Positions 7,081-12,994 of a DNA stretch of 12,994 bases are shown here, piece after piece; within the stretch, counting starts at the first letter, position 1, and each line of letters starts with the position of its first letter. The DNA lies in NCBI GenBank assembly GCA_003551265.1, contig PUMG01000256.1:1-12994 (forward strand). Direction: 5' to 3'. The position numbers and the translations under genes were made by a program. Origin of the DNA: Halovenus sp. (GTDB lineage: Archaea; Halobacteriota; Halobacteria; Halobacteriales; Haloarculaceae). The notes below the pieces were generated by a model that ran no database searches, had not been told where the DNA came from, and saw only the letters and a list, made by a program, of their open reading frames with translations.

Positions 7081-7102
7081 TACGTGGACGATGGAGTGCC
7101 TG

Positions 7103-7840
7103 TCATTCAGACTGCTGACAGAGCCACTCGACTGCTTCGAGGAAGCCGTCCCCGTAGCCACTTTCTGTGACGTAATCCGCTGCGCGTTTCACTGACTCTG
7201 GGGCGTTGGCAACGGTTACAGTAACTCCCGCGACGTCGAATCCGGGAACGTCGTTCGGAGAGTCACCGACGAAAGCGAACCCTCTGGGGTCAAGTTCGAG
7301 ACTGGTTGCAATCTCTCGAAGTCCCACCCCTTTGTTGACAGCCGATGCGTGAACGTGGTAGGCGTAGCCGGTATCGACGACCGTGAGGCCATGCGCAGTT
7401 GCAATCTCTTCGAGCGGCTCAAGCGGAGCGTCACGGCTCACGGCGAGTTCCGTCTCGCGCCAGCGATTCACCAGGTTGGCTTCTCCCCAACCAAGTGAGT
7501 AGCCCCGTCGCTGGTACTCCTTTGCAACGGCGTTCGCCGCCGCCGGATCAGCGAGAAACGAGACCGGACTGTCCCGGTCGGCAATGACGACGCCACCGTT
7601 CTCGGCGATAACTCGTTTTTCGAGGCCGAGAAACTCACAGAGCGCGACCGGGTACGGCATCGCTTTCCCCGTCGCAATCACGAGCACCGAGGGCCATGCC
7701 TGGAGTACCGGGAACACACGAGGGTCGACTGCACGGTTCGAGTCCGTCAACGTGCCGTCGATATCGACTGCCAGCGGCGGAAGTGAATCGGGTAAGGACG
7801 CTGCAAGCCGGGCGCTGTCTGCGAAGTCAAAATTCATCAT
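7103..7840 (-). CDS. Phosphoglycolate phosphatase-like HAD hydrolase
   Basis: 245-residue phosphatase of the HAD superfamily, resembling archaeal phosphoglycolate phosphatase, which removes 2-phosphoglycolate. Motif I is DIDGT with nucleophile D26 and acid D28, motif II is ATGK (T57), motif III is K170 in SAVNKGVGL, and motif IV is GDSPNDVPG with D193 and D197. The cap domain lies between residues 85 and 165, as in the Cof/type II subclass; IAENGGVV (78-85) is typical. An upstream ATG at 7903 would add 21 residues of Ser/Cys-rich sequence unlike the family, so I start at the ATG pair 7840/7837, about 25-28 bases from a weak TATA-like GTTTTC. Sugar-phosphate phosphatases of this group are hard to tell apart, so substrate is inferred. 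It diverges from the small gene at 7906. Confidence 0.88.
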   Translation of the reverse strand: MMNFDFADSARLAASLPDSLPPLAVDIDGTLTDSNRAVDPRVFPVLQAWPSVLVIATGKAMPYPVALCEFLGLEKRVIAENGGVVIADRDSPVSFLADPAAANAVAKEYQRRGYSLGWGEANLVNRWRETELAVSRDAPLEPLEEIATAHGLTVVDTGYAYHVHASAVNKGVGLREIATSLELDPRGFAFVGDSPNDVPGFDVAGVTVTVANAPESVKRAADYVTESGYGDGFLEAVEWLCQQSE

Positions 7841-7905
7841 CTGGCAGTAAGAGCAGGAATCAGAAAACGTATCCGAACTCGAGGTGCGCCTCACAGTCAT
7901 CACCC

Positions 7906-8082
7906 ATGCAACGAGACAACTGTATTCACGTTCGTCACTTCACTCTCACCAAAGCGATTCGTGATCTCGGCTACTCACCCGAGAGAGAGAGCGAAGACGT
8001 CGATGCGCTCGTCGAGTTCACCGGAGAGCGGATGGTCGAAGTCTGGGACGAAACTCACGCACCCTCTGATTCTTTGGGGTGA
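7906..8082 (+). CDS. Small hypothetical protein, 58 residues
   Basis: The ORF runs from ATG to TGA and encodes MQRDNCIHVRHFTLTKAIRD...HAPSDSLG. It is acidic in its second half, with ERESEDVDALVEFTGERMVEVWDE, in keeping with a halophile protein, and it has codon use like its neighbours. No cysteine motif beyond C6, no membrane segment, and I do not recognise a family. The AT-rich stretch CAGAAAACGTATCC (7861-7874), about 35 bases upstream, is the only promoter candidate and would be shared with the divergent phosphatase gene. It lies 65 bases from the phosphatase start. It may be a genuine small protein or a chance ORF; no Shine-Dalgarno supports it. Confidence 0.45.
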   Translation: MQRDNCIHVRHFTLTKAIRDLGYSPERESEDVDALVEFTGERMVEVWDETHAPSDSLG

Positions 8083-8124
8083 TCTGATTGGTGGGAAATG
8101 TAGGCACGAGAACCCCGATATCAG

Positions 8125-8165
8125 AGCTGACGGGCGAACATCCGCCAGGATTTTCCTCAGGCAGT
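8125..8165. repeat. Degenerate intergenic palindrome (hairpin repeat copy 2)
   Basis: The left side AGCTGACGGGCGAACATCC (8125-8143), loop GCCA (8144-8147) and right side GGATTTTCCTCAGGCAGT (8148-8165) form an imperfect hairpin. Bases 8140-8154 (ATCCGCCAGGATTTT) are the exact reverse complement of 12972-12986 in the right-edge copy. The left arm matches that copy at 16 of 19 positions in direct orientation too, as expected for a palindrome. It lies between the small gene and the Lhr helicase, with its AT-rich core about 30 bases before the helicase ATG, where a TATA box would be. Confidence 0.65.
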
Positions 8166-8181
8166 CCAAAGAGACAGACGA

Positions 8182-11025
8182 ATGGCGGACAGCGAGCCTG
8201 TCACGGGTCCGGCTGCGTTCACGGCACTCGGGTCGACACTCCGAGAAGCGCTCTCTGAGCGTGGATTCGAGACACCCACCGAGCCACAGCGCCGCGCACT
8301 TGGCCCGATTGCGGCAGGCGAGAACGTCGTCGTCGTCGCACCAACAGGGAGCGGTAAAACTGAAACAGCAACGCTGCCGATTCTCGACGCGCTAACCGGC
8401 GAAGAGTGCTTTGGCATCCGTGCGCTCTACATCACGCCGCTTCGAGCGCTCAACCGCGATATGCGAGAGCGTCTCGAATGGTGGGGAAAGACTCTCGACA
8501 TCGATGTCGATGTCCGACACGGCGATACGACTGACTATCAGCGCCAGAAGCAGGCCAACGACCCACCAGACCTGCTGGTGACGACACCGGAGACGCTACA
8601 GGCGATGCTCACGGGTCGGAAACTCAGACGGGCGCTCGAAGATGTCGAACACGTCGTCATCGACGAGATACACGAACTTGCCGTCTCGAAACGCGGGACA
8701 CAGCTGGCTATCGGGCTCGAACGACTCGTGGAGCTCGCGGGACCGTTCCAGCGCATCGGTCTCTCCGCAACGGTCGACGACCCTGACGAGATTGGACGGT
8801 TGCTCACCGGTAATCGGGAGTGGACTGTCGCGGAGGTGGACGTCGGAAGCGCGCTCGATCTCGACGTGTATACGCCAGAAGTGACCGACGACGACGAGCG
8901 ACTCGCACAGGAACTCGTCACTGACGCCACCGTCGCCAGCCACGTCCGTGTTATCGACGAACTCGTCACCGAGCACGAAGCGACACTCATATTCGTCAAC
9001 ACACGCCAGACAGCCGAAGCGCTCGGTTCACGACTGAAAGAACTCGGGACGAACATCGGCGTCCACCACGGCTCGCTCGCCAGAGACGCCCGAATCGAGG
9101 TCGAATCCCGGTTCAAGACCGGTGAACTCGACGGACTGCTCTGTACGTCCTCGATGGAACTCGGCATCGATGTCGGTCACGTCGACCACGTCATCCAGTA
9201 TAACAGCCCGCGACAGGTCGCACGCCTGCTCCAGCGAATCGGCCGTGCGGGACACCGGGAAGGTGACGTCTCCTCGGGGACGGTTCTCACCAGCCACCCC
9301 GACGATGTCCTCGAATCGCTGGTCATCGCTCACCGCGCGCGCAGTGGGAACGTCGAACCGGCCGATATTCATCACAACAGTCTCGACACGGTGGCCAACC
9401 AGATCGCCGGAGTGGTGATGGACTTCGGCGAGGTGAGTGCGATGTTGGCGTACGAAATCATCACACGAGCGTATCCGTTTCAGGAGTTGACGCCGGGGCA
9501 GTTCAAAACAATCGTCCGCGAACTCGCGAACAACCGCGTCGTCTGGCTCGATGAGGAAGAGGATATGCTGGAGAAACGGCGAGGCACCTGGCAGTACTTC
9601 TACCGGAACCTCTCGATGATACCCGACGAGACGACCTACGACGTCGAGGATGTCGCGAGCGGGAGACAGATTGGAACGCTCGACGAGCGCTTCGTCGTCA
9701 ACTTCGCCGAGCCTGGAGAGGTGTTCATCCAGCGGGGCGAGATGTGGCGCATCACCAGCGTCGACGAAGAGGAGGAAGTCGTGACTGTCTCGCCTATCGA
9801 GGACCCAGCAGGTGAGGTCCCGTCCTGGAGTGGTCAGGAGATTCCGGTTCCCCAACCCGTTGCAACGGACGTTGGTGAACTCCGAGGCGTCGCAGGAGCA
9901 CAACTCGAAACCGGGGGTACCCCGAAGTCGATTGCACGCTCGCTCTCAGCCAGATACGAAGTGAAAGCAGAGACCATCGAAAGCGGGCTCGAAACGCTCT
10001 CTTCACACGTGGACGGCGGGCATCCTGTTCCGACAGACGAGGTCATACTCGTCGAGTCGGGGAAGAACGCAATCGTCGTCAACGCGTGTTTCGGCCACAG
10101 AACGAACGAGACGCTCGGGCGAGTCATTTCAGCCCTGCTCGGTCAGCAGACAGGGTCGAGCGTGGGACTGGAAACCGACCCGTATCGCATCGAACTCGAC
10201 GTTCCATCGGGGGTGGGCGCAACTGACGTCGTGGCGGTCCTGCAGGAGACAGACCCCGACCACGTCGAGCCAATCATCGAACTCAGCCTGAAACACGCTG
10301 ACGTCCTGAAGTTCAAGGTTGCACAGATTGCAGCGAGTTTCGGCGCACTCAAGCGGTGGCGCTCACGTGGCCCGACACGGTTTGGCAAGGGTCGGCTCAT
10401 GGATGCGCTCGAAGGCACGCCTGTCTACGACGAGGCAGTCAGGGAGATACTCCACGAGGAACTTGCGACTGAAGCGGCGAGAGACGTCCTCTCGCGTATC
10501 CAGTCAGAGGGGATTGTCATCGAGACTGTCGCCGGTCACACGCCGATAGGAACTGGCGGTCGTGGCTCGGGCACGGAGTTGCTCACACCCGAGAACGCCG
10601 ACGCCAGTGTCATCAGAACGGTCAAAGAGCGTATCCAGAACGACCGCGTCATCCTGTTCTGTCTCCACTGTCAGGACTGGAAACGTACGACTGCGGTCAA
10701 ACGTGTTCGTGATCAGCCCTCGTGTCCGGAGTGTGGCTCGACCCGGATTGCAGCACTCAACCCCTGGGACGAGGAGACAGTCAGTGCAGTCAGAGCGACC
10801 GACAAGACCGAAACAGAAGAAAAACAGACACAGCGAGCGTATCAGTCAGCGAGTCTCGTACAGGGTCACGGTAAACAGGCGGTCATCGCGCTCGCCGCAC
10901 GAGGGGTCGGTCCCCGGAACGCTGCCCGTATCATCAACAAACTCAGAGAGGACGAAGACGAATTCTACCGCGATATCCTCTCCCGTGAGCGAGAGTATGC
11001 ACGAACACGAACGTTCTGGGATTGA
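8182..11025 (+). CDS. lhr: Lhr-family ATP-dependent DNA helicase
   Basis: 947-residue superfamily 2 helicase of the large helicase-related (Lhr) family, a 3'-5' DNA translocase implicated in DNA repair. Domain 1 has a Q-motif-like TPTEPQRRAL (31-40), Walker A APTGSGKT (53-60), TPLRAL (85-90), motif II DEIH (161-164) and motif III SAT (195-197). Domain 2 has FVNTRQTAEALG (271-282), TSSMELGIDVGHVDHVIQ (322-339) and motif VI QRIGRAGHR (351-359). The Lhr-specific winged-helix and DEAD-associated regions follow. C827, C830, C848 and C851 form a CxxC-17-CxxC zinc-binding motif, and a C-terminal tail with an HhH-like VRGVGPRNA-type segment (GVGPRNAARIINKL) ends the protein. Length is usual for archaeal Lhr. 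Its downstream neighbour, 53 bases away, is a MutS-like ATPase, which suggests a joint role in genome maintenance. Confidence 0.93.
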   Translation: MADSEPVTGPAAFTALGSTLREALSERGFETPTEPQRRALGPIAAGENVVVVAPTGSGKTETATLPILDALTGEECFGIRALYITPLRALNRDMRERLEWWGKTLDIDVDVRHGDTTDYQRQKQANDPPDLLVTTPETLQAMLTGRKLRRALEDVEHVVIDEIHELAVSKRGTQLAIGLERLVELAGPFQRIGLSATVDDPDEIGRLLTGNREWTVAEVDVGSALDLDVYTPEVTDDDERLAQELVTDATVASHVRVIDELVTEHEATLIFVNTRQTAEALGSRLKELGTNIGVHHGSLARDARIEVESRFKTGELDGLLCTSSMELGIDVGHVDHVIQYNSPRQVARLLQRIGRAGHREGDVSSGTVLTSHPDDVLESLVIAHRARSGNVEPADIHHNSLDTVANQIAGVVMDFGEVSAMLAYEIITRAYPFQELTPGQFKTIVRELANNRVVWLDEEEDMLEKRRGTWQYFYRNLSMIPDETTYDVEDVASGRQIGTLDERFVVNFAEPGEVFIQRGEMWRITSVDEEEEVVTVSPIEDPAGEVPSWSGQEIPVPQPVATDVGELRGVAGAQLETGGTPKSIARSLSARYEVKAETIESGLETLSSHVDGGHPVPTDEVILVESGKNAIVVNACFGHRTNETLGRVISALLGQQTGSSVGLETDPYRIELDVPSGVGATDVVAVLQETDPDHVEPIIELSLKHADVLKFKVAQIAASFGALKRWRSRGPTRFGKGRLMDALEGTPVYDEAVREILHEELATEAARDVLSRIQSEGIVIETVAGHTPIGTGGRGSGTELLTPENADASVIRTVKERIQNDRVILFCLHCQDWKRTTAVKRVRDQPSCPECGSTRIAALNPWDEETVSAVRATDKTETEEKQTQRAYQSASLVQGHGKQAVIALAARGVGPRNAARIINKLREDEDEFYRDILSREREYARTRTFWD

Positions 11026-11078
11026 TGCTGTTCGTTCGTCAGTAAGAGCTAAGACGGTGGCCTGACAGTCCACAGGCG

Positions 11079-12833
11079 ATGCGACTGGAGGACTACTGGG
11101 GCATCGGGCCGAAGACCCGTGACCTGCTCACCCAAGAGCTCGGTGTCCCCGCGGCAATCGACGCAATCGAGAGTCGGGACGTCCGCACGCTGACTGACGC
11201 CGGGCTCTCGCGTGGGCGTGCAACCCGTATTCTCAGATACGCGAGCGGCGGTGACGCGATGGACGTCCTCGCGACTGCTGATGCACGAAGCGTGTACAAG
11301 CAGTTGCTCGAGTCTATCAGCGCGTACGCCGTAACCGAGACAGCCGCGGACAGAATTCGTATTCTCACGCCGCTCGAAACACGAGACGACATCGAGCGAC
11401 GACTCGACCGAGTGCTCGACGCCCGTCAGAGCTGGGACGCCCTCTCGGAGACAGAGCGCGAGACAGTCTGTGACATTTTCGAGAACTACGACGAGCGAGG
11501 TGGGAGACGAGCAACGGTCGAGACTGCGCTCTCGCTTGCACAACTCGGCCTGTCGGGAGACCTGTTCGAGCCGCTTTCTGCGCTCGATACCGAGGTGCTG
11601 GAAGACGCGAGTGCAGCGCTGCTTGGGCTCGGAGGCTCTGGCAGGCGAGTTGAGACCGGAGCGGACGAAACGCTCGACGGGCTTCGCACACAACTTGGTT
11701 CGGTCGAGGACCTCGCTGCGACGCCCGAGCCAGTGCTCGAAGCCGTGCAATCTGGCGCACGAGAGGTGACTGAGCTTCGTGAGGGGCTGTCACGACACAT
11801 TGCTGCCGAAACCGACGTCGACCTCGTCCAGATACGTGAGGCGATGCCCACTGAAGCGACCGATGCACGGGAGTTCGTCGGAGAGACGCTTCGGACGCTC
11901 GTCAGTGAGGTCCGCGCCGATGTCGACGAACGCGAGCAGACCGTTGCGGCGGCGTTCGAAGCGACTCTCGAAGATGCCGAAGACGACGTCAAAACCGCCG
12001 TCTCGGCCGTCGAGGGCATTGGACTCTCGGTCTCACTGGCCCGGTTCGCACGCGAGTTCGGTTTGACGAGGCCGGAGATTCGAGACAGCCCTGTCGCAGG
12101 CGTCGTGAGCGCGCGGAACGTGTTCCTCGAAGCCACGGGCAAGAGCGTCCAGCCAGTGACGTACGCCGTCGGCGACCACAACCTGCGTGTTCGGGGAACT
12201 ACACGTCCACCGCAAGGCGAGCGAGTCGCCGTCTTGACTGGGGCGAACAGCGGCGGCAAGACGACGTTGCTCGAAACACTCTGTCAGATACAGCTGCTCG
12301 CTCAGATGGGGCTTCCAGTTCCGGCCGAACAGGCAGAGATTCATCTGGTCGACGCCATCGTCTTTCACCGCCGACACGCGAGTTTCAACGCAGGAGTCCT
12401 CGAATCGACGCTGCGGTCGGTCGTTCCCCCTGTTACGGAGACTGGGAGAACGCTGATGCTCGTCGACGAGTTCGAGGCGATCACCGAACCAGGCAGTGCT
12501 GCAAATTTACTCCACGGACTCGTGACGCTGACCGTCGAGCGAGATGCAATTGGCGTCTTCGTCACCCACCTCGCAGACGACCTCGAACCACTTCCCGAGG
12601 AGGCACGGACTGACGGCATCTTTGCAGAGGGGCTGACGCCCGACCTCGAACTCGAAGTCGACTACCAGCCACGGTTCGGGTCAGTCGGTCGTTCAACTCC
12701 CGAGTTCATCGTCTCGCGACTCGTCGCTGATGCCGCAGACCCACAGACACGGGCAGGCTACGAGAAACTCGCCGTGGCCGTGGGGGAACAGGCCGTCCAG
12801 CGCACGCTCGCTGATGTACGATGGCAACAGTGA
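11079..12833 (+). CDS. MutS-family ATPase with N-terminal helix-hairpin-helix region (MutS5-like)
   Basis: 584-residue protein with the MutS ATPase domain at its C-terminal side. Walker A is TGANSGGKTT (387-396) and Walker B is LMLVDEFEA with D463 and E464; FVTHLADDL marks the H-loop region. The first 55 residues hold a helix-hairpin-helix-like pair, YWGIGPKTRDLLTQELG and GLSRGRATRILRYA, typical of DNA binding. The middle (about 80-340) is long, acidic and helical, in the place of the MutS lever and clamp, and may include coiled coils. I see no mismatch-recognition domain with the Phe-x-Glu motif and no C-terminal Smr nuclease, so it is neither MutS1 nor complete MutS2. It fits the uncharacterised haloarchaeal MutS5-like group. 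Start ATG 11079 follows lhr by 53 bases with no clear promoter, so co-transcription is likely. Ligands such as junctions or recombination intermediates are inference. Confidence 0.85.
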   Translation: MRLEDYWGIGPKTRDLLTQELGVPAAIDAIESRDVRTLTDAGLSRGRATRILRYASGGDAMDVLATADARSVYKQLLESISAYAVTETAADRIRILTPLETRDDIERRLDRVLDARQSWDALSETERETVCDIFENYDERGGRRATVETALSLAQLGLSGDLFEPLSALDTEVLEDASAALLGLGGSGRRVETGADETLDGLRTQLGSVEDLAATPEPVLEAVQSGAREVTELREGLSRHIAAETDVDLVQIREAMPTEATDAREFVGETLRTLVSEVRADVDEREQTVAAAFEATLEDAEDDVKTAVSAVEGIGLSVSLARFAREFGLTRPEIRDSPVAGVVSARNVFLEATGKSVQPVTYAVGDHNLRVRGTTRPPQGERVAVLTGANSGGKTTLLETLCQIQLLAQMGLPVPAEQAEIHLVDAIVFHRRHASFNAGVLESTLRSVVPPVTETGRTLMLVDEFEAITEPGSAANLLHGLVTLTVERDAIGVFVTHLADDLEPLPEEARTDGIFAEGLTPDLELEVDYQPRFGSVGRSTPEFIVSRLVADAADPQTRAGYEKLAVAVGEQAVQRTLADVRWQQ

Positions 12834-12858
12834 GATAGTAACAGAGGGCCGTGAGGAA

Positions 12859-12924
12859 CCGGACGACAGTCCGGGGGTGAGCGAACCGCAGGTTCGCGAG
12901 TCTCGGAAGAGGTTTTGTCTTCCG
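12859..12924. repeat. Cluster of three consecutive perfect hairpins
   Basis: Hairpin 1 is CCGGAC-GACA-GTCCGG (12859-12874). Hairpin 2 is GCGAACC-GCA-GGTTCGC (12881-12897). Hairpin 3 is CGGAAGA-GGTTTTG-TCTTCCG (12904-12924). All three stems are perfect, of 6, 7 and 7 pairs, with spacers of 6 bases between them. Position 26 bases after the MutS-like stop suits a transcript end, an RNA element or an intergenic repeat. Confidence 0.7.
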
Positions 12925-12959
12925 GTGCCGACCAGCCCGGACAGATTGTCACCAACAAG

Positions 12960-12994
12960 AACTGGCGGGCGAAAATCCTGGCGGATTTCCGCCC
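12960..12994. repeat. Palindromic hairpin repeat copy 3, cut by the window edge
   Basis: GGGCGAAAATCC (12967-12978), loop TGGC (12979-12982) and GGATTTCCGCCC (12983-12994) pair at 11 of 12 positions, with one A-C mismatch. The left arm continues outward as AACTGGC (12960-12966), whose partner would lie beyond the edge. Its core AAAATCCTGGCGGAT (12972-12986) is exactly repeated in inverse orientation at 8140-8154, and its left arm matches the 2302 palindrome at 16 of 19 positions. Confidence 0.7.

Larger units (their letters stand above)
6851..7102. other. 252-base spacer between phosphatase and GTPase genes
   Basis: I see no convincing gene. It holds the GTPase TATA-like box near 6876, a second AT-rich box GCATTATATC (6987-6996), a 7-base inverted repeat GTGTGGT/ACCACAC (6999-7005 and 7023-7029, 17-base loop), and a strong TATATAAATA (7074 region). 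A small non-coding RNA or untranslated region is possible but unproven. Confidence 0.5.
12834..12994. other. Intergenic region after the MutS-like gene, rich in hairpins
   Basis: This stretch to the right edge has no visible gene. It holds three perfect short hairpins in a row (12859-12924) and the partial third copy of the palindromic repeat (12960-12994). Confidence 0.6.

Noticed and set aside
7840..7903. Longer phosphatase start at 7903
   Set aside because: The extra 21 residues are Ser/Cys-rich and unlike the family, while the ATG pair at 7840/7837 has suitable upstream spacing.
9028..9903. 291-residue minus-strand ORF opposite the Lhr helicase
   Set aside because: It is antisense to a clear helicase with intact motifs, and long antisense frames are common in GC-rich haloarchaeal genes. 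The product matches no family.
11486..12259. 257-residue minus-strand ORF opposite the MutS-like gene
   Set aside because: The product is a Ser/Arg/Thr-rich low-complexity chain, typical of the shadow of an acidic gene.
12881..12897. GCGAACC/GGTTCGC looked like a tRNA T-arm
   Set aside because: The loop is only three bases and no acceptor, D or anticodon arms can be built around it.
8140..12986. Inverted 15-base repeats flanking lhr and the MutS-like gene as ends of a composite transposon
   Set aside because: No transposase or target duplication is seen, the genes are housekeeping in nature, and a third related copy at 2302 makes a dispersed palindromic repeat the simpler reading.

Overview
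The window is haloarchaeal chromosome (class Halobacteria). The evidence is a moderately GC-rich sequence, acidic Asp/Glu-rich proteins with few lysines, TATA-like boxes lying 25-31 bases before start codons with no Shine-Dalgarno sequence (the leaderless habit of haloarchaea), and several genes of recognisably haloarchaeal type. I see no phage, plasmid, integrase, transposase, CRISPR array, rRNA or tRNA. The gene content is mostly housekeeping. The unusual material lies between the genes.

Left part (1-3190), all on the minus strand: a small 55-residue haloarchaeal protein, a GNAT acetyltransferase, an M29-family aminopeptidase, and the first 377 residues of arginyl-tRNA synthetase, which runs off the left edge. 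Most starts here have their own TATA-like box, so these look like single genes or a loose cluster. A D-2-hydroxyacid dehydrogenase (3380-4336, plus) diverges from this group and ends 5 bases from a convergent gene.

Middle (4342-8082): a minus-strand series of a HAD-family phosphoglycolate phosphatase-like protein, a GTPBP1-like translational GTPase, and a two-helix membrane protein with several cysteine pairs including a zinc ribbon. A 58-residue hypothetical gene diverges from the phosphatase. A 30-base imperfect tandem duplication covers the GTPase stop codon. The 252-base spacer 6851-7102 has strong AT-rich boxes but no convincing gene.

Right part (8182-12833, plus strand): a complete Lhr-type ATP-dependent helicase followed after 53 bases by an unusual MutS-family ATPase with an N-terminal helix-hairpin-helix region. 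They look like a DNA-repair or recombination pair.

Main observation: three intergenic sites (2302-2341, 8125-8165 and 12960 to the right edge) carry related palindromes with arms resembling AACTGGCGGGCGAAAATCC and no coding content. Two of them share an exact 15-base core in opposite orientation. They appear to be a small dispersed hairpin repeat family, with two copies lying at or beside gene promoters. The last copy follows a run of three perfect short hairpins (12859-12924) downstream of the MutS-like gene.
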